This document shows positions 1 through 8,157 of a stretch of DNA of 16,238 nucleotides, one piece after another. Source of the DNA: Bryobacterales bacterium (GTDB lineage: Bacteria; Acidobacteriota; Terriglobia; Bryobacterales; Bryobacteraceae); assembly GCA_003132905.1 (NCBI GenBank), contig PKZC01000136.1, forward strand, positions 1-16,238. Reading direction: 5' to 3'. A program made the translations under genes and the position numbers. The first letter of the stretch is position 1; the number at the start of each line of letters is the position of its first letter. A model generated the notes under the pieces. That model did no database searches and was not told the DNA's origin. It was given only the letters and a program-made list of their open reading frames with translations.

Positions 1-171
1 TTATAACCGGACGCCAGTGACTCGCAATCTATAGTTTTGGAAGTTCCGAAAGCCGTAGGCCTGGCGCTGGAGGACCTCCATTTTGGTGTGGAAACCTTCG
101 GTGATTCCGTTGTTACGAGTGAATCTCAACATGGCGGCGATCTCTTGGGACCAGGATTGAAGGGTCAGTGT
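1..171 (-). pseudogene. ISL3-family transposase, C-terminal remnant
   Basis: Read on the minus strand, this stretch encodes about 56 residues ending at a TAA at 1-3. It includes NGITEGFHTKMEVLQRQAYG followed by FRNFQNYRLRV. That is the C-terminal signature of ISL3 (IS204/IS1001/IS1096/IS1165) transposases, where the catalytic Glu lies in the TEG motif and is followed by the YGFRNF-NYRLRV block. An in-frame TGA (172-174) precedes the fragment and I see no transposase-like sequence beyond it, so the N-terminal zinc finger and the first two catalytic Asp residues are gone. The element's 3' inverted repeat would lie before the window. It is a decayed insertion sequence and marks the island border. 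Confidence 0.8.
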
Positions 172-256
172 TCATTGGCCCCACCTATTAGGATCGATCG
201 AGCAAAGGCGACTGGCTGATTGGCAGGGTTGTGTAATTTAGGCGAGCCCGGCCACG

Positions 257-748
257 TCAGTTGATGGCGGCAGACGAGAGAACGGGCTTCAGCAGATACT
301 CCGATAACTGCTGGTCCGAGATCTTCTTGGCGTTTTCGTTAGCCGATTCGCCGAGTACCCACAAAGTGTGCCGGTCGTCTTTATCGAGTTCCATGGCGAT
401 GGTCAAGGGCTGCTTGGGAAACTCGGGGTGAACCGAGACCTGGAGGTCTTTGTTGTCTAAGGTCAGGACCAGACTCTTGCCGGCCATTCCAGGCAGATGC
501 ACCTGGCATTGAAAATTCCTCGAGGAGATACGCACAGGCGTTTGTCCGGCGCGCTCCTTGTGGTTGTTGAATTCGTTTACATCCTTGGTGATCACGGAAA
601 CGAGCGCGTTCCACGCGTTCAGTGCGCCGAGGATTTGCTCTTTCGCATGCCTTGTTTGCTCGACCTTGGCCGCTTTTTCGCTTCTCCTGGCCGATACCGT
701 GGACCGGTCCTTTTCCATGTTCACAAACATTTCATCAATCCATTGCAC
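257..748 (-). CDS. Hypothetical protein, 163 aa
   Basis: I do not recognise this family. The start is a GTG at 748, chosen because AAGGAG (756-761) lies 7 nt upstream; the next in-frame ATG (Met7) has no such site. The protein looks soluble and cytoplasmic, with no signal peptide or membrane segment. Residues 1-65 are highly charged and probably helical (MEKDRS, RRSEKAAKVEQTRHAKEQ, a NAW-LV segment). Residues 70-125 look like a beta-rich domain with alternating hydrophobics (VRISSRNFQCQVHL, KSLVLTLDNKDLQVSV). The C-terminus is helical (ISDQQLSEYLLKPVL). It is transcribed divergently from the small gene at 988, with a shared 239-bp intergenic region containing the tandem palindrome at 873-904. 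A coding call is supported by the clean reading frame and the ribosome binding site; function is unknown. Confidence 0.7.
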   Translation of the reverse strand: MQWIDEMFVNMEKDRSTVSARRSEKAAKVEQTRHAKEQILGALNAWNALVSVITKDVNEFNNHKERAGQTPVRISSRNFQCQVHLPGMAGKSLVLTLDNKDLQVSVHPEFPKQPLTIAMELDKDDRHTLWVLGESANENAKKISDQQLSEYLLKPVLSSAAIN

Positions 749-755
749 AGCTACA

Positions 756-761
756 CTCCTT
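756..761 (-). promoter_or_regulatory. Ribosome binding site fixing a GTG start
   Basis: AAGGAG on the minus strand, 7 nt before the GTG at 746-748. It is the reason for choosing GTG over the internal ATG six codons later. Confidence 0.65.
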
Positions 762-872
762 GCTACGGCTTCGCTAAGGCATGACTAGGGCCGAATGGTT
801 ATCTCTCTTATCCCAGCGAGGCTACCAGGCAAACACGATCGGTCGGCTGTTCTTGGACCTTCTCAGGCGCGC

Positions 873-904
873 GACCGAGTAAGGTCATCTGACCATAAGT
901 GGTC
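873..904. promoter_or_regulatory. Tandem palindromic operator-like site, copy 1
   Basis: Four alternating half-sites are laid out as GACC-N6-GGTC-N4-GACC-N6-GGTC. The right-hand unit is a perfect 5+6+5 palindrome, TGACC-ATAAGT-GGTCA; the left is CGACC-GAGTAA-GGTCA. The two palindromes are 18 bp centre to centre. Exactly the same layout recurs at 13392-13423. The site sits in a divergent intergenic region, about 84 bp before the ATG at 988 and about 125 bp before the GTG at 748. I infer a transcription-factor operator with two dimers bound side by side. The regulator is unknown; the NarL-type regulator at 8154 is one candidate. Confidence 0.6.
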
Positions 905-987
905 AAAGCATATGGAGTCCAAGCGCACTAAGTCCATGCATGAATGTGGTCCGACTCGTGCATATCCTTTCCTGGGAGTAACCTAAC

Positions 988-1185
988 ATGCACGAAACAC
1001 ACCGAAAAGCCGCCGAGCAACACGAACTTGCGGCGCAAGCTCCTCGGACGGCTGCCGAACACAATGAAAAAGGGGATGACGAAGCGGGAAGATGGCATGC
1101 GGAACGAGCACTGGAGTATTCGGACGCAGCCTACAAATTGGCGAAGGAAGCGCACAGCAAATCGGCGCGGATCGGGAGTCTCTAA
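988..1185 (+). CDS. Small Ala/His-rich protein, 65 aa
   Basis: A small, highly charged, all-helical protein rich in Ala, His, Glu and Lys, with no membrane segment. It looks like uncharacterised small proteins with HRKAAEHHEHAAHAHR-type repeats that I recall from stress-related loci of soil and burkholderia-like bacteria; the function is not known to me. The sequence begins MHETHRKAAEQHELAAQAPR and ends KEAHSKSARIGSL. The ATG follows GGGAG by about 10 nt. One base separates its TAA from the ATG of the next, paralogous ORF, so the two form a tandem pair. The operator-like site at 873-904 lies upstream. Confidence 0.75.
   Translation: MHETHRKAAEQHELAAQAPRTAAEHNEKGDDEAGRWHAERALEYSDAAYKLAKEAHSKSARIGSL
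1174..1178 (+). promoter_or_regulatory. Ribosome binding site of the frameshifted paralog
   Basis: GGGAG, 8 nt before the ATG at 1187, inside the end of the preceding gene. Its good placement argues that the ATG at 1187 is the ancestral start of the next gene even though that frame does not carry the homologous protein. Confidence 0.5.
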
Positions 1186-1186
1186 C

Positions 1187-1409
1187 ATGTCCACTCGTTA
1201 TAACAGCTGCCGGATTGCACGACGCGGCCGCGCATGCCCACCGTGTTGCCGAGCAGCAGGGAAAGTCGGATCACCTGACGGGACACGAGTATTCGCGGAT
1301 AGCCCTGGAGCACTCCGGGACCGCTCATCAACAGACTGAGGCGGCTACTGGTCATGGCGTCGCCGCGGATGCGGCTAAATCCACTTCTTCCGCAGCAACC
1401 AGACTTTGA
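1187..1409 (+). pseudogene. Small Ala/His-rich protein paralog with 1-nt frameshift
   Basis: From the ATG at 1187 the first four codons read MSTR, then the frame diverges into unrelated Cys/Arg-rich sequence. Dropping a single T at 1198-1199 gives MSTR-ITAAGLHDAAAHAHRVAEQQ, then HLTGHEYSRIALEHSGTAHQQ and on to a TGA at 1407-1409. This product aligns with the 65-aa neighbour: an N-terminal AA-x2-H-x2-AA-x-A-x-R pattern, and AL-E-x-S-x-x-A later. I see no slippery heptamer that would suggest programmed frameshifting. The tail overlaps the 3' end of the convergent mgtA by 35 bp. Either this is a recently broken gene or there is one base error in the sequence. Without the shift the only in-frame start is a TTG at 1215 lacking a ribosome binding site. 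Confidence 0.65.
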
Positions 1410-4029
1410 TTGTTTGAGTCAGGATCACATAGCTGAGTAGTGTCAGCAGCAGGATCGGCCAGTACAGCCCCGGAAGATGTGTAAGTCCCAGGGAAGAAGC
1501 CAATGGGGAATACGGCAACCACATTCCGAACGCCATGATGCACAACGTCGTAACCGTCAACGGCCAACTCGCACGGCTCTGGATGAACGGAATCTTGTTG
1601 GTGCGAATCACGTGGATGATTAGCGTCTGTGTCATCAGCGACTCGACGAACCAGCCGGTCTGAAATACGGACGCGCGTGAGGGATCCCAACAGTTGAAAA
1701 CCCAGAGCATGACGAAGAAGGTCGTATAGTCGAAGATCGAGCTGATGGGCCCGATGAAAAGAATGAAGCGCGTGAGCTCGCCGATATTCCAGGGCCGCGG
1801 CCCCGCCACCAGCTCTTCGTCCACGGCGTCGGTCGGGATCGGTACCTGCGAGAAGTCGTACAGCAGGTTATTGGTCAATACCTGAATGGGGGCCATCGGC
1901 AGGAAAGGCAGGAAGGCGCTCGCGCCCAGCACGCTAAACATGTTGCCGAAGTTCGAACTCGCCCCCATGCGAATGTACTTAACGATGTTTGCGAAGACCT
2001 TCCGGCCCTCGATCACGCCCCCTTCCAGCACCATCAGGTCCTTCTCGAGCAAAATCAGATCCGCCGACTCCTTGGCAATATCGGTGGCAGTATCCACCGA
2101 GATGCCGATGTCCGCGGCCTTCAATGCGGGAGCATCGTTGATACCGTCGCCCATGAATCCGACGACGTGTCCCTTGCTTCGAAGAATGCGGATCACCCGT
2201 TGCTTGTGGGCCGGCGAGAGGCGGGCGAAGAGACTGGCCTTTGGCGCCACTTCGCCCAGCTCGGCATCCGACATTTTTTCCACGTCGCCGCCCAAGAGCA
2301 TGGGGTCGGCCGAAAGACCAACGTCCTTGCAGACCTTCCGGCTGATGAGCTCGTTATCGCCAGTTAGGATTTTTACCGCTACGCCGTGGCTGTGAAGGGC
2401 CTCTATGGCTCGTCCCGCTGTGCTCTTGGGCGGGTCCAGAAACGCGACATATCCTTTGAGCACCAGATTACCTTCGTCTTCCTTTAGGCAGACCTGCTTT
2501 CCCGTCAGCTCCTTTCTCGCCACCGCCAGGACACGGAAGCCATCGTTGCTCAGGCTCGCGTATTCTTCCTTCAGCCCGACCATCAGATCGGGGTCCATGG
2601 GCGACACTTTTCCATCCAGCTCGAAGTGCGAGCACTGGTGAAAGACCTCTTCCGGAGCCCCCTTGGTGAGGAGGATGGCTTTGCCCTCGGGATCTTGTAC
2701 AAGCACCGACATCATGCGCCGCGTGAAGTCGAACGGGATCTCGTCCAACTTTTTGTACTTCTCGATCTCGGCCTGCCCATGGAAGTCCGAGCTATCCAGG
2801 ATCGCCCGGTCCAGCAGGTTTTTGAGGCCCGTCTGGAAGTAGCTAATCAGGTAGCCGTCCAAAAGGACTTCTTCGGTTTCCCGCCCGGCCACGTTGCAAT
2901 GCCGTTGGAGTACGACGCGATCCTCGGTGAGAGTGCCCGTTTTGTCCGTGCACAGGACGTCCATGCCCCCGAAGTTTTGAATGGCGTTCAGCCGCTTGAC
3001 GATCACCTTCTTGCGGCTCATGGCGAGCGCGCCCTTGGAGAGGCAGACCGAGACGATCATGGGCAGCATCTCTGGGGTAAGGCCGACGGCCACGGCCAGT
3101 GCGAAGAAGAAGGCGCTGGTCCAATCGTGCTTGGTGAACCCGTTGATGAGGAACACCAAGGGAACCATTACCGCCATGAGCCGGATCATGAGCCATGTAA
3201 ACCGGCTGAGGCCCTGATCGAAGCTGGTGGGCGGCGCCTCTTCCGTGATGGAGCCGGCCATGCTGCCGAGATAAGTATTGACACCGGTAGTGACTACGAC
3301 TGCCGTGGCGGTTCCGCTTTCGACGCTGGTACCCATGAAGCACGTATTATTCAGCTCGGTGGGTGAGCTTGCATCTTTGGTCTGGGGCTCATGAAACTTC
3401 TCTACAGGGAACGATTCCCCGGTGAGGCTCCCCTGGCTAACGAAGAGGTCCTTGGAAGAAAGCACTCGGACGTCGCCCGGAATCATGTCGCCCGCGGACA
3501 GCTTGATAATGTCCCCTGGCACGAGGTCCCGCAACGGCATCTCCTTCGCGGCGCCATCCCGGAGGACGGTGGCGGTCACGTGGATCATGGCCTTGAGCTT
3601 CGCCGCCGCCGCGTCAGCGCGAGCCTCCTGTACGAAGCGGAGCGTCGCACCGAGCACCACCATGGCCGCCATCACCGTTCCGGCGCGCGCGTCTCCAGTC
3701 GCGAATGAAACCGCCGACAGAGCCCCCAGCAGGATCACCAGAGGGTTGCGCAGGACTTTCAGCAAGCGAAAGAACCAGCTTTGCCGGCGCTCTTGGGCCA
3801 CTTCATTGGGTCCCGCCGTGAGCGCGCGCTCTTCGGCTTCCGTTTGGGTCAGACCCGTAGCGGTGGTCCGCAAAGATTGGAGCAGCTCGTCAGTGTTCTT
3901 CCTGGCGGCTTCGAGGACGGCGGGTGAAACACGAATGTTCTCGTGCTTCGCCTTGGGGTGAATCGCTGGAGGGGTAGGTGGCTCCTCGATGTTGGAGCCC
4001 ATTGTGCCGCCGGTGTTAACTAAGGCCAT
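1375..4029 (-). CDS. mgtA: Magnesium-translocating P-type ATPase (MgtA/MgtB type, P3B)
   Basis: 884 aa, close to the usual ~900 of MgtA. It is an inner-membrane P-type ATPase expected to import Mg2+ using ATP. Domains in order: N-terminal cation-ATPase region (35-105, with the LTQTEAEERAL and GPNEV motifs); first membrane pair (about 93-130); actuator domain with LTGES (202-206); TM3/4 with the MgtA-typical TPEMLP (318-323); phosphorylation motif DKTGT with catalytic Asp362; nucleotide-binding KGAPE (456-460); TGDN (556-559); hinge MGDGINDAP (626-634); and six C-terminal membrane helices ending near 880, including the subfamily-typical GWFVESLMTQTLIIHVIRT (792-810). All catalytic motifs are intact. 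The ATG at 4029 has only a weak upstream purine stretch; Met10 is an alternative start. No obvious Mg2+ riboswitch leader remains, because the 3' tail of a phosphorylase gene ends 12 nt upstream in the same orientation. Its stop codon region overlaps the convergent small-protein relic. Confidence 0.95.
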   Translation of the reverse strand: MALVNTGGTMGSNIEEPPTPPAIHPKAKHENIRVSPAVLEAARKNTDELLQSLRTTATGLTQTEAEERALTAGPNEVAQERRQSWFFRLLKVLRNPLVILLGALSAVSFATGDARAGTVMAAMVVLGATLRFVQEARADAAAAKLKAMIHVTATVLRDGAAKEMPLRDLVPGDIIKLSAGDMIPGDVRVLSSKDLFVSQGSLTGESFPVEKFHEPQTKDASSPTELNNTCFMGTSVESGTATAVVVTTGVNTYLGSMAGSITEEAPPTSFDQGLSRFTWLMIRLMAVMVPLVFLINGFTKHDWTSAFFFALAVAVGLTPEMLPMIVSVCLSKGALAMSRKKVIVKRLNAIQNFGGMDVLCTDKTGTLTEDRVVLQRHCNVAGRETEEVLLDGYLISYFQTGLKNLLDRAILDSSDFHGQAEIEKYKKLDEIPFDFTRRMMSVLVQDPEGKAILLTKGAPEEVFHQCSHFELDGKVSPMDPDLMVGLKEEYASLSNDGFRVLAVARKELTGKQVCLKEDEGNLVLKGYVAFLDPPKSTAGRAIEALHSHGVAVKILTGDNELISRKVCKDVGLSADPMLLGGDVEKMSDAELGEVAPKASLFARLSPAHKQRVIRILRSKGHVVGFMGDGINDAPALKAADIGISVDTATDIAKESADLILLEKDLMVLEGGVIEGRKVFANIVKYIRMGASSNFGNMFSVLGASAFLPFLPMAPIQVLTNNLLYDFSQVPIPTDAVDEELVAGPRPWNIGELTRFILFIGPISSIFDYTTFFVMLWVFNCWDPSRASVFQTGWFVESLMTQTLIIHVIRTNKIPFIQSRASWPLTVTTLCIMAFGMWLPYSPLASSLGLTHLPGLYWPILLLTLLSYVILTQTIKVWLLRKKWI

Positions 4030-4041
4030 AGGGATTATCCA

Positions 4042-4302
4042 TCAGCCTTGCCGCAGAATTTTGATCGGAACAGAAGCGTTGGCATCTCGCGGGACCATGC
4101 GCGGAGTGTAGTCGCCTGCGGGATGAGATCCTGATACCTGGCCAGAATAGAGTTGCGCGCCCGGAGAATCCGCACAGGGCTGGCATGAAATCATGGCTCC
4201 CACAACGGATCCGCTTCCGTCAACTGGGCCCGCGTAGAGTTCGACTCTGAGTTTATCCGGAGTGAGGTGCCCTGTCCAGGCCACGCCTAAAGCATGACAT
4301 TT
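4042..4302 (-). pseudogene. Alpha-glucan phosphorylase, C-terminal remnant
   Basis: The minus strand encodes about 86 residues after an in-frame TAA (4303-4305), ending in a stop at 4042. The sequence contains GHLTPDKLRVELYAGPVDG and later YSGQVSGSHPAGDYTPRMVP and ASVPIKI. These correspond to the extreme C-terminus of bacterial alpha-glucan (maltodextrin) phosphorylases of the ~850-aa type, where LTP-D-VRVELYA and a Y-x5-P-x4-DYTPR-x-P block are usual. The catalytic body and the pyridoxal-phosphate lysine are absent. A GTG at 4284 could start an 80-aa ORF, but no ribosome binding site or complete domain supports an active product. It lies 12 nt upstream of mgtA in the same orientation and probably marks a deletion that fused the phosphorylase 3' end to new upstream DNA. 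Confidence 0.75.
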
Positions 4303-4428
4303 TTATATGTACGGTCTGTGACGAAAATCGTGGCTCAGTCAGGCTCGAGGGGGTTTGATAACCTCTAGTGAAGTGCTCCCCAAGGCAAGTACGCCGCGGC
4401 TGGTGTGTGTCCACACCGGGTTTGTGTA

Positions 4429-7400
4429 ATGAAAAAAAGTTCCCCAAAACTTGTGAAACGAACAGCCACAAAAGCTCGTGCGCTGACAGCTCGCCGTGGA
4501 GCTCCTTCGGTTATGCCCATCGTCGCGAAAAGCCGCGCTCAAACTGGCGGGAGTGCTTTCCCGATAGTAGGTGTTGGGGCATCCGCCGGCGGATTGGAAG
4601 CCTTCACGCAACTGCTGGCCGCTTTGCCACTGGACACCGGCATGGCATTTGTCCTGGTGCAACACCTGGAAGCCAAGCACGAAAGCCTGCTTGCGAAGCT
4701 GCTTTCAAAGGCTACGCTGATGCCGGTAACGGAAGTGCGTCAGGCAACGCGTGTGGAGCCCAACCACGTCTACGTAATTCCCGCAAATACCGACTTGAGC
4801 CTGGGAGACGCGGCTCTCCGAATCCGACGACGCAAGAGCTCCGCCAGCCCCCATTTGCCGATCGATCACTTCTTCCGCACTTTGGCCGAGAGTCAGGGCC
4901 CAAGGGGGATTGGGGTCATCTTGTCCGGGACCGCGACGGATGGAACCCTGGGACTCAAAGCCATCAAGCTCGCCGGCGGAACTACTTTCGCCCAAGAACC
5001 CACATCGGCCAAATTCGACGGGATGCCGAAGAGTGCGATTTTAGCGGGATGCGTCGATTTCGTACTGCCACCGGAGCGCATTGCCAAGGAGCTTTCGCAG
5101 ATTACGCTCCATCTCCACTTGGGGCTCTCAAACCTGGAGAAAGAGGATCCGCCTGTCCAGGCATTGGAGGAGGAGTGGACGCGAATCTTCAATCTGCTCA
5201 GAGACACGTCGGGAGTAGACTTCACGTTCTACAAGAAACCCACCATCAGTCGGCGTGTCGGCCGCCGAATGGCCTTGAGAAAGATCAAGCAACTGAGCGA
5301 GTATCTGAAGTACCTGCGAGGCAATCGGGAAGAGCTGAATGCCCTCTATCAGGACCTTCTGATTCATGTCACCAGCTTCTTTCGGGAACCCGAAGTGTTT
5401 CGTGCGCTGCAAAATAAAATTCTTCCGCAAATCCTGGCGCGGAAGCCGGCCCGCGATCCCCTTCGTATCTGGGTACCGGGCTGCTCGAGCGGGGAGGAGG
5501 CTTATTCCATCGCCATTTGTCTGCTTGAGAATCTCGGGGATCGAGCGGCCTCCACATCGATTCAAATCTTCGCGAGCGATGTCAACGAGCAGCTCGTCGA
5601 TAGAGCCCGCGGCGGCATGTATCCCAAAGATGCACTGAAGAAGGTGTCTAAGGGGCGGGTGCGGCGGTTCTTTGACCTGGTGAACGGGAAGTACCAGATC
5701 AAGTCCGGAGTCCGCGACCTGTGTATTTTTGCGCGGCACAACCTGGCCGAGGATCCCCCATTCTCCCGCATGGATCTGATCAGTTGCCGTAACGTTCTGA
5801 TCTACCTTGAGCCGGTTCTCCAGAAGCGGATTCTGGCGTCGTTCCGTTATGCGCTACGAGACGGCGGCTTCCTGCTTCTCGGAAAATCGGAAACGCTAGG
5901 CGGATTTCCGGATTTTAAGATCGCCGATCGGAAGAACAAGTTCTTCATGAAGGCTGCGATGACAGCTGCCTATAAAGCCAGGCCCGTGGCATTCGAGAAG
6001 ACGACGCACCACGAGAAGCGTTCCGTCGAGGAGGCCCCCGGCTACGACTTGGAGAAAGAGGCCGACCGCGTCATATGGGAACAGTCTCGGCATGCCGGGC
6101 TGGTAGTGAACGGCGACCTGCAAATCCTCCACTTTCGCGGGGACACCAGTCCATATATCCGGCCGGTTCCGGGAAAGGCGACGTTCCAACTCTTAAGGAT
6201 GCTTCGGGAGGAGCTCGTCATCGAGCTGCGCGCGGCTATCAATAAGGCCCGCAAGACGAAAGCCAGGGTGAAAAGAGAAGCAGTCCGCGTGAAACGAAAT
6301 GGGGACTTTCATCTCGTCAACATTGAAGTTCGGCCTCTCCCTGCGCACGGAGCGGGCGACCAATACTTTCTGATCCTGTTCGAGGAAGTCATCCATCCCA
6401 GCAAACGCCAGTCGAAATCCGCTGTTGGGCGCCAGGGTAAAGAAAGCCCGGGTCAGGAGCTAACGGAAGTGAGGAATGAACTCACCCGGACTCGCGACTA
6501 CCTCCAGGCGATCATCCAGGAGCAGGAAACTACTAACGAAGGATTGAAGGCAGCGAACGAAGAAGCCCAATCCAGCATGGAGGAGCTGCATACCACCAAC
6601 GAGGAACTCGAGACCGCCAAAGAAGAGTTGCAATCCGGCAATGAAGAGCTTGTCACCTTGAACGAGCAATTGCAAAAGCGAAATACGGAATTGGGCTATC
6701 TCAGCGACGAGATAAGCAACGTCCTCACCGGCGTTGATATTCCGATTTTGATTCTGGGAGGAGACCGGCGCATCCGCCGATTTACTCCTTCGGCCGAGAA
6801 GCTGCTTCACCTGTTACCAGGTGATGTCGGCCATCCCATCGGCCATATCCGTATCGGCGTCAACCTTCCGCACTTGGATGAATCGATCTCGCAGGTCCTC
6901 AAGGGCGAGCGCGATGTCTGGCGCGAGGCCCAGACCGCGGACGGCCGATGGTACTCGGTCCGTATTCTCCCGTTTGTGACGGCGGAACACAAAATTGATG
7001 GAGTCTTGATGGTATTCGTGGATGTTGACGACCTGAAGCAGGGCCACGTCAGGTCGCAACGGGAACAGGAGCTCATCGCGGCGATTCTGAACGCGGCCAA
7101 GGACCTTTTGGTCATCGTTCTGGACCGGAAGGGATGCATCCTTGAATTCAATCGCGCCGCCCAGGAGCTTTCAGAGTATTCGCTGGAAGAGGCGAAAGGA
7201 CGACGGTTCTGGGATCTATTGCCAACCCCGGCAGAAAGGGCTCAGGTGAAGAGCGGCTTCGAGGAAGTGCTCAGGGGCGGGACGTCGCAGGGGGAAAGTC
7301 ATTGGCTCACCAAACGAGGCCATCCTCGCTTGGTTGCCTGGACCAATACCGTCGCTGTAAACGAGGGCGGAACCGTGGACTACGTGATTCGTACTGGTGT

Positions 7401-8157
7401 GGACGTTACCGAGCGCGAAGAAGCGCAGCTACAAGCGCAGGACAGCAGGGCCGCGATTCGGACCATCCGCGAGAAGGGCGAGGTGACGCTACTTCAAACC
7501 CAAAAGGAACTCCAGGCCTTGACGGCGCGGCTTCTTGCCATTCAAGAGGCCGGCAACAAAGACCTAGCTCGGGAACTGCACGACGATCTCAGCCAGAAGC
7601 TGGCCGCATTGGGCATGGAGGTTTCGACGCTATTGCAACCCTCGGTCAAGTCGCCCGATGCGCTCGCCAAGCGCGTCCATGCTCTCAGCGCTCGGATCAA
7701 CGGGCTGGCGGAAAATGTTCACGCCATGTCCCGGCGGCTCCATCCAGCTATCCTTGATGAGCTTGGCTTGCAAGCCGCTCTCAAGGAGGAATGCGTCGGC
7801 TTCGCGGCGCAGGCGGGCGTCCCGGCAAAATTCGAATCCAAGGGTGTACCGGTTTCGGTCCCAGAAGACATAACTCTGTGCCTCTATCGTGTGGCTCAGG
7901 AGAGCCTGCGAAACATCGCAAAGCATGCCAGTGCAACAAATGTCCGTGTCGCACTTTTCGGCGACAAGGGAGGCCTTACCCTCCGCATTGAGGACACCGG
8001 AGACGGTTTTGATCTGAATGAAGCGAAGGGAAAGGGCGGCCTAGGCCTGATCAGCATGGAAGAGCGGGTGCGGCTGGTGAGTGGCAAGTTCACCATCAAG
8101 TCACAGCCTGGAGAAGGGACCACGGTGGAAGTCTTCGTACCACTCAAAGCAAAATGA
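4429..8157 (+). CDS. CheB-CheR-PAS-PAS hybrid sensor histidine kinase
   Basis: 1242 aa from the ATG at 4429; a GTG at 4405 would add 8 residues, and neither has a strong ribosome binding site. Domains in order: CheB methylesterase (about 45-230) with its triad apparently intact, Ser52 in GVGASAGG, His79 in VQHLE and Asp171 in SGTATDGT; CheR methyltransferase (about 250-510) with the SAM loop VPGCSSGEEAYS (349-360), Asp384 and NVLIYLEP (455-462); a linker; a long coiled coil (about 675-755) with repeated EEL heptads; a PAS_10-like domain (about 762-870); a second PAS domain (about 880-995, ending TGVDVTERE); HisKA_3 dimerisation domain with H-box His1051 (LARELHDDLSQ); and HATPase_c with N-box Asn1162, DTGDGF and GGLGL. 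No CheB receiver domain is present. It is probably cytosolic, as I see no membrane segment. The partner is the NarL-type regulator whose ATG overlaps this stop by 4 bp. The signal is unknown; I infer a PAS-sensed cue rather than classical chemotaxis, since no che or MCP gene is nearby. Confidence 0.93.
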   Translation: MKKSSPKLVKRTATKARALTARRGAPSVMPIVAKSRAQTGGSAFPIVGVGASAGGLEAFTQLLAALPLDTGMAFVLVQHLEAKHESLLAKLLSKATLMPVTEVRQATRVEPNHVYVIPANTDLSLGDAALRIRRRKSSASPHLPIDHFFRTLAESQGPRGIGVILSGTATDGTLGLKAIKLAGGTTFAQEPTSAKFDGMPKSAILAGCVDFVLPPERIAKELSQITLHLHLGLSNLEKEDPPVQALEEEWTRIFNLLRDTSGVDFTFYKKPTISRRVGRRMALRKIKQLSEYLKYLRGNREELNALYQDLLIHVTSFFREPEVFRALQNKILPQILARKPARDPLRIWVPGCSSGEEAYSIAICLLENLGDRAASTSIQIFASDVNEQLVDRARGGMYPKDALKKVSKGRVRRFFDLVNGKYQIKSGVRDLCIFARHNLAEDPPFSRMDLISCRNVLIYLEPVLQKRILASFRYALRDGGFLLLGKSETLGGFPDFKIADRKNKFFMKAAMTAAYKARPVAFEKTTHHEKRSVEEAPGYDLEKEADRVIWEQSRHAGLVVNGDLQILHFRGDTSPYIRPVPGKATFQLLRMLREELVIELRAAINKARKTKARVKREAVRVKRNGDFHLVNIEVRPLPAHGAGDQYFLILFEEVIHPSKRQSKSAVGRQGKESPGQELTEVRNELTRTRDYLQAIIQEQETTNEGLKAANEEAQSSMEELHTTNEELETAKEELQSGNEELVTLNEQLQKRNTELGYLSDEISNVLTGVDIPILILGGDRRIRRFTPSAEKLLHLLPGDVGHPIGHIRIGVNLPHLDESISQVLKGERDVWREAQTADGRWYSVRILPFVTAEHKIDGVLMVFVDVDDLKQGHVRSQREQELIAAILNAAKDLLVIVLDRKGCILEFNRAAQELSEYSLEEAKGRRFWDLLPTPAERAQVKSGFEEVLRGGTSQGESHWLTKRGHPRLVAWTNTVAVNEGGTVDYVIRTGVDVTEREEAQLQAQDSRAAIRTIREKGEVTLLQTQKELQALTARLLAIQEAGNKDLARELHDDLSQKLAALGMEVSTLLQPSVKSPDALAKRVHALSARINGLAENVHAMSRRLHPAILDELGLQAALKEECVGFAAQAGVPAKFESKGVPVSVPEDITLCLYRVAQESLRNIAKHASATNVRVALFGDKGGLTLRIEDTGDGFDLNEAKGKGGLGLISMEERVRLVSGKFTIKSQPGEGTTVEVFVPLKAK

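Noticed and set aside
795..986. 63-aa open frame between the hypothetical gene and the small Ala/His-rich gene.
   Set aside because: No ribosome binding site or recognisable protein pattern, and it runs across the operator-like site; likely chance.
1190..1205. Programmed frameshift at the small-protein relic.
   Set aside because: No slippery heptamer, stimulatory hairpin or internal Shine-Dalgarno is visible; a plain indel is simpler.
2626..3366. 246-aa open frame on the plus strand opposite mgtA.
   Set aside because: It is antisense to an intact, highly conserved ATPase and is a codon-bias shadow.
4368..5417. 349-aa open frame overlapping the start of the CheB-CheR kinase.
   Set aside because: A different frame over strongly conserved CheB/CheR sequence with no domain of its own; a shadow.
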